A stretch of DNA of 64,000 nt, taken from contig NZ_JAJLRA010000002.1 in NCBI RefSeq assembly GCF_020991365.1, positions 372,001-436,000 on the forward strand, read 5' to 3'. Origin of the DNA: Streptacidiphilus sp. ASG 303 (GTDB lineage: Bacteria > Actinomycetota > Actinomycetes > Streptomycetales > Streptomycetaceae). A model generated the notes under the pieces. That model was given only the letters and a program-made list of their open reading frames with translations, did not search any database and was not told where the DNA came from. This document shows positions 1 to 9,296 of this stretch, one piece after another. Within the stretch, counting starts at the first letter, position 1, and every line of letters starts with the position of its first letter. Made by a program: the position numbers and the translations under genes.

Positions 1-208
1 ACCGGGAGCGCGGGCCGGGGCGGGCGGCCGGTGCCGCCCGCCCCGGCCGTCCGGTACGGGTCCCACGGGTCCCACGGGTCTGCGGCCCGTCGGACGGCGC
101 GGTCGTGCGCCGCGCCGCCGGGCGGGCCCTGCCGGACGGTCCGGCCACGAGGCCGGGCCGGACGGCCCTTCCGGACGCCCGGTCAGGTGCCCCTGCCGGA
201 CGGCCCGG

Positions 209-874
209 TCAGGCGGTGCGGAGCCTGCGGGCGAGGTCCGCGGCGGCGGCCCCCGGGTCGTCGGCCGCGGTGATCGCCCGGACCACCACGACGCGCTCCG
301 CCCCGGCCTCCAGCACCCGGTCGAGGTTGCCGGCGTCGATGCCGCCGATCGCGAACCACGGCCGGGCCTGGTGCAGCCCCGCCGCGTACTCCACCAGGCC
401 GAGGCCGGGCGCGGGCCGGCCGGGCTTGGTCGGGGTCGGCCACACCGGTCCGGTGCAGAAGTAGTCCACCCCCGGCTCGGCGGCGGCCGCGTCCACCTCC
501 GCCTCGGTGTGGCAGGACCGGCCGACGAGGATGCCGTCGCCGAGGATCGCCCGCGCGTGCCGCACCGGCAGGTCGCCCTGCCCGAGGTGGAGCACGTCGG
601 GGCGGGCGGCGTGGGCGACGTCGGCGCGGTCGTTCACGGCCAGCAGGCGGCCGTGGCGGCGGCAGGCGTCGGCGAGGACCTCCAGGACCTCCAGCTCCTC
701 GGCGGCCTCCAGGGCCTTGTCGCGCAGCTGGACGACGTCCACGCCGCCGGCGAGCACGGCGTCCAGGAACTGCGGCAGGTCGCCCTGCTCCCGCCGGGCG
801 TCGGTGCACAGGTACAGGCGGGCGTCGGCGAGACGGGCCCGCGCCGCGGCGGCGCGGGCCTGCGGTTCGGCCAC
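209..874 (-). CDS. thiE: Thiamine-phosphate synthase ThiE
   Basis: ThiE joins HMP diphosphate and the thiazole phosphate carboxylate to give thiamine monophosphate in the cytoplasm. The 221-residue product has the usual length and TIM-barrel motifs: QLRDK at 49-53, ND at 81-82, HLGQGDL at 96-102, GRS at 118-120, PTPTKPG at 146-152 and AIGGI at 175-179. The start lies 4 bases after the stop of the small DNA-binding protein gene upstream, so the two are probably co-transcribed. The thiazole-branch genes thiO, thiS and thiG are 2.4 kb away on the other strand under a TPP riboswitch. No riboswitch is seen in front of this pair. Confidence 0.95.
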   Translation of the reverse strand: MAEPQARAAAARARLADARLYLCTDARREQGDLPQFLDAVLAGGVDVVQLRDKALEAAEELEVLEVLADACRRHGRLLAVNDRADVAHAARPDVLHLGQGDLPVRHARAILGDGILVGRSCHTEAEVDAAAAEPGVDYFCTGPVWPTPTKPGRPAPGLGLVEYAAGLHQARPWFAIGGIDAGNLDRVLEAGAERVVVVRAITAADDPGAAAADLARRLRTA

Positions 875-878
875 CGGC

Positions 879-1244
879 TCAGACCGCCATCGCCTGGGCG
901 CGGCGCTTGACCTCGGTGCCGCGGTTCTCGCGCAGTGCCTGGACGGGCGTGCCCGGGAGGGTCGGGTCCTCGGTGAAGAGCCACTCCAGGGCCTCGGCGT
1001 CGCTGAACCCGGAGTCCCGCAGGACGGTCAGGGTGCCCAGCAGCCCCTTGACGGGCTTGTCGTCGCCGATGAAGTCGGCGGGGACCTGGAGGGCGTTGTT
1101 CTCGCCGCGGCGCACCGCGATGAGGTCGCCCTCCTTCACCATCTGGCGGACGCGGGTGACCTCCACGCCCCACCGCTCGGAGATGTCGGGAAGGTACAGC
1201 CAGGCCGGGACAAGGGCCTCAATCTTGGGATCGATCTCGCTCAC
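879..1244 (-). CDS. Rv2175c-like winged-helix DNA-binding protein
   Basis: The 121-residue protein resembles the actinobacterial Rv2175c family: an N-terminal winged helix-turn-helix (about residues 15-60, [23 protein letters not shown]) and a helical C-terminal part. In M. tuberculosis Rv2175c binds DNA and is phosphorylated by the neighbouring kinase PknL (established for that species). A PknL-type kinase lies 4.4 kb away here, so the pairing may be kept; that is inference. The start is GTG at 1244. thiE follows after 4 bases, an operon arrangement that would tie this regulator to thiamine synthesis only by transcription. Confidence 0.8.
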   Translation of the reverse strand: MSEIDPKIEALVPAWLYLPDISERWGVEVTRVRQMVKEGDLIAVRRGENNALQVPADFIGDDKPVKGLLGTLTVLRDSGFSDAEALEWLFTEDPTLPGTPVQALRENRGTEVKRRAQAMAV

Positions 1245-1306
1245 CCGTCCAGACTGCCATCCGCAGGGCCCGGATGGGTAACTCCGGGCCCCGGCGGTGT
1301 CGCGCC

Positions 1307-1340
1307 GCGCCGCCCCGGCGCGCGGGGGCCGGGGCGGCGC
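1307..1340 (-). terminator. Rho-independent-type hairpin after the FAD oxidoreductase gene
   Basis: A perfect 13-bp inverted repeat (1307-1319 with 1328-1340, 8-base loop) begins 20 bases after the oxidoreductase stop codon. A second perfect 9-bp hairpin lies at 1266-1274/1283-1291. No U-run follows, as is usual for high-GC actinomycete terminators. Confidence 0.6.
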
Positions 1341-1359
1341 GGGACCGCGGCGGCGGGGC

Positions 1360-2571
1360 TCAGCGGACGGCGGACTTCAGCGGCACGGCCGGGTCGGCGG
1401 CCGCCGCCGGGTCCAGCGGCGTGCCGCGCTCCAGGAGGCGCCGCCCCTGGGCGAGGTCGCGCGGCCGGTCCACGGCCAGCAGGGCGACCGGCACGTCGCC
1501 GCGCAGCCACAGCACGGTCCAGGCGGGGTCGTCCGGCGAACCGCGCCACAGCACGCGGTCACCCGACGGGTGGTGCCCGGCGTACTGGACCGTACGGCCG
1601 AACTGCTCGGACCAGAAGTACGGCACCGGGTCGTACGGCGGCACGTCGAGGCCGAGCAGGTCGGCGGCGGCGGTGCGGGCGGCCTGCACGGCGTTGTCCC
1701 AGTGCTGCACCGTCAGCCGGGCGCCGTAGCGGGCGGAGGGGAAGGAGGCGCAGTCGCCGATCGCGTGCACGCCGGGGAGGGTGGTGCGCAGCCGGTCGTC
1801 GGCGAGGACCGCGCCGTCGTCGCCGAGGGCCGCCCCGGAGTCGCCCAGCCAGCCGGTGGCGGGCCGGGCGCCCACGCCGACGACCACGGCGTCGGCGTCC
1901 AGGCGGGTGCCGTCGGCCAGGTGGACGGCGCCGGGCTCGACGTCCGCGACGGGCGCGCCGGTCCGCAGGTCGACACCGGCGGCGTCGTACCAGGCGCGGG
2001 TGAGACGGCCGATCTCCGCGGGCAGGGCGCCGGACAGCGGTTCGGCGGCGGCCTCCACGACGGTGGCCTCGCAGCCGAGCGCCCGGGCGGCGGTGGCGGT
2101 CTCGGCGCCGATCCAGCCGGCGCCGACGACCACGACCCGGGTGCCGGGGCGCAGGGCGGCGCGCAGCGCGAGCGCGTCGTCGACGGTCCGCAGCAGGTGG
2201 ACCCCGGGCACGCCGAGCGCGCCGGGCAGCGGGGCGGCGGAGGCGCCGGTGGCGGCCACCAGCCGGTCGTAGGGGACGGGTCCGGCGTCGGTGAGGACGG
2301 TGCGGTCGGCGCCCTCCAGGCGCAGGGCCCGGCGCCCGGTGAGCAGCTCGACGTCGAGGGCGGCCCAGTCGAGGTCGAGGGTGGAGGAGTCGGCCTTGCC
2401 CAGCAGCACGTCCTTGGAGAGCGGCGGCCGGTCGTACGGGGCGTGCGGCTCGTCGCCGAGCAGGGTGACCCTGCCCGTCCAGCCGTGCCCGCGCAGGGCG
2501 GCGGCGGTCTGGGCGCCGGCGACGCCCGCGCCGACGATCACGATCCTGTCCTTGCCGGTCGGTTCAGCCAT
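1360..2571 (-). CDS. NAD(P)/FAD-dependent oxidoreductase, ferredoxin-reductase type
   Basis: This 403-residue flavoprotein resembles the NAD(P)H:ferredoxin/rubredoxin reductases that feed electrons to cytochromes P450 or Rieske oxygenases. An FAD-binding GAGVAG motif lies at 14-19, the family motif PYDRPPLSK at 45-53, an NAD(P)-binding GAGWIG at 150-155, and an IGD motif near residue 270 that contacts the flavin. The C-terminal reductase-specific domain is present, so the protein is full length. No P450, ferredoxin or oxygenase gene is adjacent, so the electron acceptor cannot be named. It is transcribed divergently from the SHOCT membrane protein gene. Confidence 0.85.
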   Translation of the reverse strand: MAEPTGKDRIVIVGAGVAGAQTAAALRGHGWTGRVTLLGDEPHAPYDRPPLSKDVLLGKADSSTLDLDWAALDVELLTGRRALRLEGADRTVLTDAGPVPYDRLVAATGASAAPLPGALGVPGVHLLRTVDDALALRAALRPGTRVVVVGAGWIGAETATAARALGCEATVVEAAAEPLSGALPAEIGRLTRAWYDAAGVDLRTGAPVADVEPGAVHLADGTRLDADAVVVGVGARPATGWLGDSGAALGDDGAVLADDRLRTTLPGVHAIGDCASFPSARYGARLTVQHWDNAVQAARTAAADLLGLDVPPYDPVPYFWSEQFGRTVQYAGHHPSGDRVLWRGSPDDPAWTVLWLRGDVPVALLAVDRPRDLAQGRRLLERGTPLDPAAAADPAVPLKSAVR

Positions 2572-2643
2572 CCGGTCAATCTAACGGCTCAGCGCCGCGG
2601 CCCCCGGGGTGCGGGGGCCGGACGGCGGGGTTCCACTCGCACC

Positions 2644-3093
2644 ATGGACGACACGTACCCGCAGGGCGGTCTGCTCCTCACCGCGAGCAGCACGGACTAC
2701 CCGCTGCTCAACCTCTTCCTGACGATGCTCTGGATCTTCGTCTGGGTGCTCTGGTTCTTCCTGCTGTTCCGAGTGATCACGGACCTGTTCCGCGACCGGT
2801 CGCTCAGCGGCTGGGCCAAGGCGGCGTGGCTGATCTTCGTGATCGTGCTGCCGTACCTCGGCGTGCTGGTGTACCTCATCGCGCGCGGGCGCAGCATGGG
2901 CGAGCGCGAGGCGGAGCGGATGCAGGAGCAGAAGCAGGCCATGGACGCCTACATCCGCGAGACCGCCGGCGGCGGCGGGGGCGGGGGCGGGGGCAGCAGC
3001 GTGGACCAGCTCCACAAGCTGTCCGAGCTCAAGAGCCGCGGCGACCTGACCCAGGAGGAGTACGAGCGGGCCAAGGCGAAGCTGCTGCCCTGA
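2644..3093 (+). CDS. Small membrane protein with PLDc_N-like region and SHOCT tail
   Basis: The 149-residue product has two predicted membrane helices (about 21-43 and 60-80), as in the phospholipase-D-nuclease N-terminal family. A charged linker and a nine-glycine run at 109-117 follow. A C-terminal SHOCT module (about 120-149, ending in LTQEEYERAKAKLL) closes the protein; SHOCT modules are thought to mediate oligomerisation. The ATG at 2644 is chosen because the hydrophobic segments follow directly; upstream codons belong to the divergent promoter region. The function is unknown. The next gene is separated by a TPP riboswitch and is a separate transcription unit. Confidence 0.8.
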   Translation: MDDTYPQGGLLLTASSTDYPLLNLFLTMLWIFVWVLWFFLLFRVITDLFRDRSLSGWAKAAWLIFVIVLPYLGVLVYLIARGRSMGEREAERMQEQKQAMDAYIRETAGGGGGGGGGSSVDQLHKLSELKSRGDLTQEEYERAKAKLLP

Positions 3094-3156
3094 GCCCCGC
3101 ACCCCGCCCGGGCCGCCCCTCCGGGAGCGCCCCGGGCGGGGATAAGCTGGACCGCG

Positions 3157-3250
3157 TACACACGGGAGCCCGGCGCACCGGGCTGAGAGGGAGGCTGGCG
3201 CGGCCTCCGACCGTCGGAACCTGATCCGGGTCATGCCGGCGAAGGGAGAG
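3157..3250 (+). promoter_or_regulatory. TPP (THI-box) riboswitch
   Basis: The stretch carries the hallmarks of the thiamine diphosphate riboswitch: a 5' ACACGGGAGCCC element, CTGAGAGGGAGG, and the conserved 3' core GGAACCTGATCCGGGTCATG followed by CCGGCGAAGGGAG. The purine-rich GAAGGGAGAG at 3241-3250 is both the 3' strand of the closing helix and the likely ribosome site for thiO (GTG at 3259). Ligand binding should therefore hide the ribosome site and repress translation of thiO-thiS-thiG when thiamine diphosphate is plentiful. Confidence 0.96.
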
Positions 3251-3258
3251 TCGCGGCC

Positions 3259-4434
3259 GTGGCGCGCACACCCACCGACGTGCTGGTCGTCGGCGGCGGG
3301 ATCATCGGACTGGCCGTCGCCTGGCGGACGGCGCAGCGCGGCCTGTCCACGGCGCTGCTCGACCCCGACCCGGGCCGCGGCGCGGCGCAGGTGGCGGCCG
3401 GGATGCTGGCTCCGGTCACCGAGCTGCAGTACGGCGAGGAGCCGCTGCTGCGCCTGGGCACGGCGTCCAACGCCCGGTACGCGGCGTTCGCCGCCGAGCT
3501 GGAGGACGCCTCCGGCCTGCCCACCGGCTACCGCGCCTGCGGCACCCTGGCCGTGGCGCTCGACGCCGACGACCGCGCCGAACTGCGCGAGCTGCACGCC
3601 TTCCACCGGCGGCTGGGCCTGGAGTCGGACTGGCTGACCGGGCGGGAGGCCCGCCGCCTGGAGCCGATGCTGGCGCCGTCGGTGAGCGGGGGGCTGCTCG
3701 CCTCCGACGACCACCAGGTGGACGGCCGCCGGGTCGGCGCCGCCCTGGTGGAGGCCTGCCGGCGCGCCGGCGTGGAGCTGGTGCGGGGCTCCGCGCAGCG
3801 GCTCCTCGTGGCGGGGGGCCGGGCGGTCGGGGCCGCCGTCGACGACGGCGGGGAGCTGCACGCCGGACAGGTCGTGCTGGCCGCCGGGAGCCGCAGCCAC
3901 CTGCTGCCGGGCCTGCCCGAGGGCGTGCTGCCGCCGGTGCGGCCGGTCAAGGGCCAGGTGCTGCGGCTGCGGGTGCCGCCCGTGTACGCGCCGTTCCTCT
4001 CCCGCAACGTCCGCGCCGTGGTCCGCGGCCACCACGTCTACCTGGTGCCGCGCGCCGACGGCGAGCTGGTGGTCGGCGCCACCACCGAGGAGATGGGGTA
4101 CGACACCACGGTCACCGCGGGCGGCGTGTACGAGCTGCTGCGCGACGCGCACGCACTCGTCCCCGGCATCACCGAGCTGCCGCTGGTGGAGACCGGCGCC
4201 GGGCTGCGCCCGGGCTCGCCGGACAACGCCCCGCTGCTCGGTCCGACCGCCCTGGACGGGCTGGTCGCCGCCACCGGCCACCACCGCAACGGGGTGCTGC
4301 TCACCCCGGTCACCGGCGACCTCGTCGCCGCGTACCTGGCGACCGGCCGGGTGCCGGACCTCGCCGCGCCCTTCCTGCCCACCCGCTTCGCCCGCACCAC
4401 CCGCACCACCGCCGCCCAGGAGGCCCAGCGATGA
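3259..4434 (+). CDS. thiO: Glycine oxidase ThiO
   Basis: ThiO is an FAD enzyme that oxidises glycine to dehydroglycine (iminoacetate), the C2-N unit of the thiamine thiazole ring. The 391-residue protein has an N-terminal dinucleotide fold with GGGIIG at 12-17 and the DAO-family C-terminal stretch with TGHHRNGVLL near residues 338-347. The GTG start at 3259 lies 8 bases after the GAAGGGAGAG ribosome site inside the TPP riboswitch. Its stop overlaps the thiS start (ATGA), giving translational coupling. Oxygen-dependent ThiO replaces the radical-SAM tyrosine lyase ThiH in aerobes; no thiH is seen here. Confidence 0.95.
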   Translation: MARTPTDVLVVGGGIIGLAVAWRTAQRGLSTALLDPDPGRGAAQVAAGMLAPVTELQYGEEPLLRLGTASNARYAAFAAELEDASGLPTGYRACGTLAVALDADDRAELRELHAFHRRLGLESDWLTGREARRLEPMLAPSVSGGLLASDDHQVDGRRVGAALVEACRRAGVELVRGSAQRLLVAGGRAVGAAVDDGGELHAGQVVLAAGSRSHLLPGLPEGVLPPVRPVKGQVLRLRVPPVYAPFLSRNVRAVVRGHHVYLVPRADGELVVGATTEEMGYDTTVTAGGVYELLRDAHALVPGITELPLVETGAGLRPGSPDNAPLLGPTALDGLVAATGHHRNGVLLTPVTGDLVAAYLATGRVPDLAAPFLPTRFARTTRTTAAQEAQR

Positions 4435-4661
4435 CCGCACCCGACCGGACCGCCCAGGAGATACCGCTGTCGGTGAACGGCGAGCCGCGCCGCTTCCCGG
4501 ACGGCGCCACCCTCGCCGACGTCGTGGCGACGCTGAGCGCCGCGCCCTCCGGCGTCGCCGCCGCCGTGAACGAGGCCGTCGTGCCGCGCGGCGCCTGGGG
4601 CGGCACGCCGCTGGCCGCCGGCGACCGGGTCGAGATCCTCACCGCCGTGCAGGGGGGCTGA
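4431..4661 (+). CDS. thiS: Sulfur carrier protein ThiS
   Basis: ThiS carries the sulfur of the thiazole ring as a C-terminal thiocarboxylate. The 76-residue protein has a ubiquitin-like fold pattern and ends in the required Gly-Gly (AVQGG). It starts inside the thiO stop codon and ends three bases before thiG. The adenylating enzyme that activates the C-terminus (ThiF or a MoeB-like protein) is not in this window. Confidence 0.93.
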   Translation: MTAPDRTAQEIPLSVNGEPRRFPDGATLADVVATLSAAPSGVAAAVNEAVVPRGAWGGTPLAAGDRVEILTAVQGG

Positions 4662-5462
<801 letters not shown>

Positions 5463-5470
5463 CCCGCCCG

Positions 5471-5504
5471 CGCGCCCCGCGCCGGGTCCGCCGGCCGGGG
5501 CGCG
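5471..5504 (+). terminator. Possible terminator of the thiOSG operon
   Basis: A 9-bp perfect inverted repeat (5471-5479 with 5496-5504) begins 8 bases after the thiG stop. There is no U-run. It could act as a high-GC terminator before the kinase gene. Confidence 0.45.
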
Positions 5505-5587
5505 GAGGGGGCGCGCCGCGCCGCCCGGGGTCACCCGCAGGGCTTGCGCGCTGCGCCCTCCGAGGCACCTGCGGCGGCCCCCGCCCG

Positions 5588-5593
5588 TACACT
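5588..5593 (+). promoter_or_regulatory. -10 element TACACT of the kinase gene
   Basis: TACACT ends 6 bases before the GTG start at 5600 and no ribosome site is visible. This is the geometry of a leaderless transcript whose first base is the start codon. No convincing -35 hexamer is seen. This is inference from spacing only. Confidence 0.4.
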
Positions 5594-5599
5594 CCCCTC

Positions 5600-7621
5600 G
5601 TGGACACGACGCTGCACGACCCGCTCATCGGAGCGCTGCTCGACGGCCGCTACCGGGTCGAGCAGCGCCTCGCGGTGGGCGGCATGGCCACGGTCTACCG
5701 GGGCACCGACACCCGTCTGGACCGGGTGGTGGCGCTGAAGGTGATGCATCCGGCGCTCGCCGCCGACGCCGCGTTCACCAGCCGCTTCATCCGCGAGGCC
5801 AAGGCCGTCGCCCGGCTCTCGCACCCCAACGTCGTCAACGTCTTCGACCAGGGCGCCGACGGCTCCTGCGTCTTCCTGGCCATGGAGTACGTGCCCGGCT
5901 GCACCCTGCGCGACGTGCTGCGCGACCGGGGGGCGCTGTCCGTGCGCGCCGCGCTGGACATCCTGGAGCCGGTCCTGGCCGCGCTGGGCGCCGCCCACCG
6001 CGCCGGGCTGGTGCACCGGGACGTCAAGCCGGAGAACGTGCTGATCACCGACGCCGGCCTGGTGAAGGTCGCCGACTTCGGGCTCGTCCGCACCGTCGCG
6101 GCGGACGCCGGCGGGCCCGCCGGCGCCACCCCGGCGGGCACCGTGATCGGCAGCGTCTCGTACCTCTCCCCCGAGCAGATCCGGCAGCAGCCCGCCGACC
6201 CCCGCTCGGACGTGTACGCCTGCGGCATCGTCCTCTACGAGATGCTGACCGGCCGCAAGCCGCACTCCGGCGACTCCCCGACCCAGATCGTCTACCGGCA
6301 CCTCGGCGAGGACGTCCCGCCGCCGTCCCTCGCCGTGCCCGGCCTGCCGCGCGAGCTGGACGCCGTCGTGGCCGCCGCCACCGCCCGCGACCCGGGGCGC
6401 CGCCCGTACGACGCCGTCGAGCTGCTGGCCGTGCTGCAGCGGCTGCGCCGCGACCTGGACCCGGCGCTGCTGGACGCCGAGCCGCCGGCCTCCACCCGCC
6501 CGACCCCGCAGTACCCCGCCAACGAGGCCACCGCGATGCTCCCGGCGCTGCCGCCGGACGGGGGACCGCCGTTCGGCGGACCGCTCCCCGGCGGCCGGGC
6601 GCCGGGCGGGCCGGTGCCCGGCTCCTCCGCGGCGCCCGAGCACACCAGCGTGCTGGAGCTGCCGTCGGACCTGGTGATGCCGCAGAGCCGGGCGTACGAC
6701 GAGACGGCGGAGTTCGCCGGGCTCCCCGCCCCCGCGCGCCGCTCCCGGCGCGGACCGGTGACCGTGGCCGTCCTGACCGCGCTGGTGGTGGTCGTGGGCC
6801 TGGCGACCTGGCTGCTCTCCGGCGCCCTGTACGCGACCACGCCGAGCGTGCTGGGGATGGACCGGCAGGCGGCCGCCGCGCGGCTGCAGTCGGCGGGGCT
6901 GAGCGCCTCCTTCACCGAGGCGTTCTCCGAGACCGTGCCGCGGGGCCAGGTGGTCGAGAGCGACCCCGGTCCGGGCGCGCGCGCCCGCAAGGACCACCCG
7001 GTCACCGTCGTGCTCTCCCGGGGGCCCGAGCGGATCGCCGTGCCGACCGTGGCGGGCAGGGCGGTGGACGAGGCCCGCCGGCGGCTCACCGACGCGGGCC
7101 TGTCCCCGGGCACCGTCAGCGAGGACTTCAGCGACTCCATCCCGCAGGGGTCGGTGATCCGCACCGACCCGGCGGCCGGCCGGGAGCTGGCCCGGGAGAC
7201 CCCCGTGTCGCTGGTGGTGAGCAAGGGCCCGGCGCCGCTGCCGGTGCCGCAGGTGGTGGGCGTGCCCGTCGACGAGGCGCAGGCGCAGCTGACCGACGAG
7301 GGCTTCACCGTGCGGATCAGCCCCGACCAGGTGTTCTCCGACACGGTGGAGGCGGGGTCGGTCGCCTCCCAGGACCCGGACGACCGGGCGGGCCCCGGCG
7401 CCACGGTGACGCTGACGGTCTCCAAGGGCCCGCAGGTCTTCCCGGTGCCGGACGTGCGGGGGCGCTCCGAGGCGGACGCCACCGCGACCCTGCGGGCGGC
7501 CGGGTTCCAGGTGCGGGCGCTGCGGCTCAACCCGTTCGGCACGCCCGTGGTGCGCAACCAGAACCCGGGCGGCGGGGACCAGCAACCGAAGGGCGCCACG
7601 ATCACCATCGTGCTGCTCTGA
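5600..7621 (+). CDS. PASTA-domain Ser/Thr protein kinase, PknL/PknB type
   Basis: A membrane-spanning Hanks-type kinase of 673 residues. The catalytic domain (about 15-285) keeps Lys47, HRDVKPEN (catalytic Asp141) and DFG at 159-161. Arg before the catalytic Asp marks it as an RD kinase activated by phosphorylation of its activation loop. A proline-rich linker leads to one transmembrane helix (about 388-410). Four extracellular PASTA repeats follow (about 411-673), which bind muropeptides or lipid II in relatives. Context matches M. tuberculosis pknL, which lies beside Rv2175c and aroG, so that is the preferred orthologue. The role is probably sensing cell-wall state; the substrates are not shown by the sequence. 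Confidence 0.92.
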   Translation: MDTTLHDPLIGALLDGRYRVEQRLAVGGMATVYRGTDTRLDRVVALKVMHPALAADAAFTSRFIREAKAVARLSHPNVVNVFDQGADGSCVFLAMEYVPGCTLRDVLRDRGALSVRAALDILEPVLAALGAAHRAGLVHRDVKPENVLITDAGLVKVADFGLVRTVAADAGGPAGATPAGTVIGSVSYLSPEQIRQQPADPRSDVYACGIVLYEMLTGRKPHSGDSPTQIVYRHLGEDVPPPSLAVPGLPRELDAVVAAATARDPGRRPYDAVELLAVLQRLRRDLDPALLDAEPPASTRPTPQYPANEATAMLPALPPDGGPPFGGPLPGGRAPGGPVPGSSAAPEHTSVLELPSDLVMPQSRAYDETAEFAGLPAPARRSRRGPVTVAVLTALVVVVGLATWLLSGALYATTPSVLGMDRQAAAARLQSAGLSASFTEAFSETVPRGQVVESDPGPGARARKDHPVTVVLSRGPERIAVPTVAGRAVDEARRRLTDAGLSPGTVSEDFSDSIPQGSVIRTDPAAGRELARETPVSLVVSKGPAPLPVPQVVGVPVDEAQAQLTDEGFTVRISPDQVFSDTVEAGSVASQDPDDRAGPGATVTLTVSKGPQVFPVPDVRGRSEADATATLRAAGFQVRALRLNPFGTPVVRNQNPGGGDQQPKGATITIVLL

Positions 7622-7735
7622 ACCGCGCCGCCCCGGCCCGCCCCGCCTCGGACGGCGCCGCCCTGCACCGGACCGCCCCGGACGGCGCCGCCCCGGCCGG
7701 TCCGCCCGGCGGAGCGGCGGGGGCGGTGTGATGGG

Positions 7736-8335
7736 ATGGCCGGCATGCGCGCCGAGCCCGTCGTCACCGCCGTCACCACCTGGTACCTGGAGCAGACCTC
7801 CCCGGAGGCGCTGCGGCCGGCCGCCGGGCCCGACGCCGCCGAGGGCCTGTCCGTGGTGCGCGCCGAGCGGACCTACCCGGCCTTCAACCGCTTCCTGTAC
7901 ACCGCCGTGGGCGGCGACTGGTCGTGGACCGACCGGCTGCCCTGGACCCACCGCCAGTGGGAGGAGTACCTGGGCCGCGACGGCACGGAGACCTGGGTGG
8001 CCTGGGTGCGCGGCACCCCGGCGGGCTACGTCGAGCTGTCGCCGAGCGGCCCCGGCGAGGTGGAGATCGCCTACTTCGGCCTGGTCGCGGCCTTCCACGG
8101 GCGCGGCATCGGGAGCCGCCTGCTCGCCGAGGGCCTCGCCCGCGCGTGGGACCTCGCCGACCGGTGGCCGGCGCTGGGGCCCACCCGGCGGGTGTGGGTG
8201 CACACCTGCAGCCTGGACGGCCCGGCCGCGCTGCGGACGTACCGGTCCCGGGGCATGGAGGTGTACGACGTGCGGACGGCGGACGAGGAGGTCCGCCCGG
8301 CCCCCGGCCCCTGGCCGGGCGCGCGCGGGGAGTGA
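7736..8335 (+). CDS. GNAT-family N-acetyltransferase
   Basis: The 199-residue protein has a single GNAT fold. The acetyl-CoA-binding region is around GRGIGSRLLAEG (about 122-133), preceded by a beta strand VEIAYFGLV and followed by the typical helix and RTYRSRGM segment. The substrate is unknown. ATG at 7736 or the in-frame ATG at 7745 could be the start; GGGATGG lies just before the second. The gene converges with the molybdenum oxidoreductase gene, 45 bases away. Confidence 0.8.
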   Translation: MAGMRAEPVVTAVTTWYLEQTSPEALRPAAGPDAAEGLSVVRAERTYPAFNRFLYTAVGGDWSWTDRLPWTHRQWEEYLGRDGTETWVAWVRGTPAGYVELSPSGPGEVEIAYFGLVAAFHGRGIGSRLLAEGLARAWDLADRWPALGPTRRVWVHTCSLDGPAALRTYRSRGMEVYDVRTADEEVRPAPGPWPGARGE

Positions 8336-8380
8336 CGGGCCTGGGGTGACCGGCCGGCGGGCGGGCGGCCGGGCCGGGGG

Positions 8381-9022
8381 TCAGGTCTCCGGGCCGTCCC
8401 CGGGCTGCTCCTGGTAGGAGTAGCGCTGCTCCCGCCAGGGGTCGCCGAGGTTGTGGTAGCCGCGCTCCTCCCAGAAGCCGCGGCGGTCGGCCCGCATGTA
8501 CTCCACCGCGCGCACCCACTTGGGGCCCTTCCACGCGTACAGGTGCGGCACGACCAGGCGCACCGGGAAGCCGTGCTCCACGGTGAGCGGCTCGCCGCCG
8601 CGGTGGGTGGCGAAGAGGGACCGCTCGTCGGCGAAGTCGGCGAGCCGCAGGTTGGAGCTGTAGCCGTACTCGGCCCACACCATCACATGGGTGACGTCGG
8701 GGGCGGGCGGCGCCAGCTCCAGCACGGTCCGGGTGGCGACGCCGCCCCACTCGTTGCCGAACATGGTGAAGCGGGTGACGCAGTGCAGGTCGCCGACCAC
8801 GGTGGTGCGGGGCAGGGCCGAGAACTCCTCGTGGTCCCAGGTGTGCTTCGCGCCCGAGGCGGTGGCGCCGAAGACCTGGAACTCCCAGGTCAGGGGCTTG
8901 AAGCGAGGCACGGGGCCGTAGTGCAGGACCGGCCAGCCGCGCTGCGGCCGCTGCCCCGGCGGCAGGCGCGGGTCGGCCTCGCCGGGCCGGGCGCCCTGCT
9001 GCTGGTGTTCGGACTGGCCCAT
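8381..9022 (-). CDS. Sulfite-oxidase-like molybdopterin oxidoreductase
   Basis: The 213-residue protein matches the small cytoplasmic branch of the sulfite oxidase/YedY superfamily. Cys81 in DLHCVTRF is in the position of the molybdenum-ligating cysteine, followed by WGGV and the WAEYGYSSNLRL and FPVRLVVPHLYAWKGPKWV stretches that line the cofactor. There is no signal peptide, heme or dimerisation domain, so it is not a classic sulfite oxidase and the substrate is unknown. ATG at 9022 is preferred; the open frame continues upstream but the sequence there is low complexity. Confidence 0.85.
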   Translation of the reverse strand: MGQSEHQQQGARPGEADPRLPPGQRPQRGWPVLHYGPVPRFKPLTWEFQVFGATASGAKHTWDHEEFSALPRTTVVGDLHCVTRFTMFGNEWGGVATRTVLELAPPAPDVTHVMVWAEYGYSSNLRLADFADERSLFATHRGGEPLTVEHGFPVRLVVPHLYAWKGPKWVRAVEYMRADRRGFWEERGYHNLGDPWREQRYSYQEQPGDGPET

Positions 9023-9202
9023 GCCCCCATGGTCGCAGAGCGGCGCCCCTGCGCCTCCCCCGACCCCGCCCGCCGGGGGACGCACCCTCCCGCACCCGGG
9101 CGAACCCGCTGGCACCGCCGGCCCCGCGGGGGGACGATGCCCTCGGGTGCCGGCGCCCCCGCGGACCGTCCACGCCCCCGGCGCACGGCCCGGCAGTCCC
9201 CA

Positions 9203-9276
9203 CCCCGACAGCCCGACCCCGACAGCCCCGACCCGACAGCCCCGACCCGACAGTCCCGACCCGACAGTCCCGACCC
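9203..9276 (+). repeat. Short tandem repeats upstream of bacterioferritin
   Basis: About five imperfect copies of a 14-15 base unit (CCCGACAGYCCCGA) lie directly in front of bfr. They end about 10 bases before the bfr ribosome site. They may be a replication-slippage tract; no protein-binding motif is recognised. Confidence 0.7.
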
Positions 9277-9296
9277 TCACAGACGTGGAGCGGCCC

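Noticed and set aside
1-208. Possible gene at the left edge
   Set aside because: Short repetitive GC-rich frames (GTCCCACGG and CCGGACGGCCCGG repeats) with no start signal or family motif; treated as intergenic.
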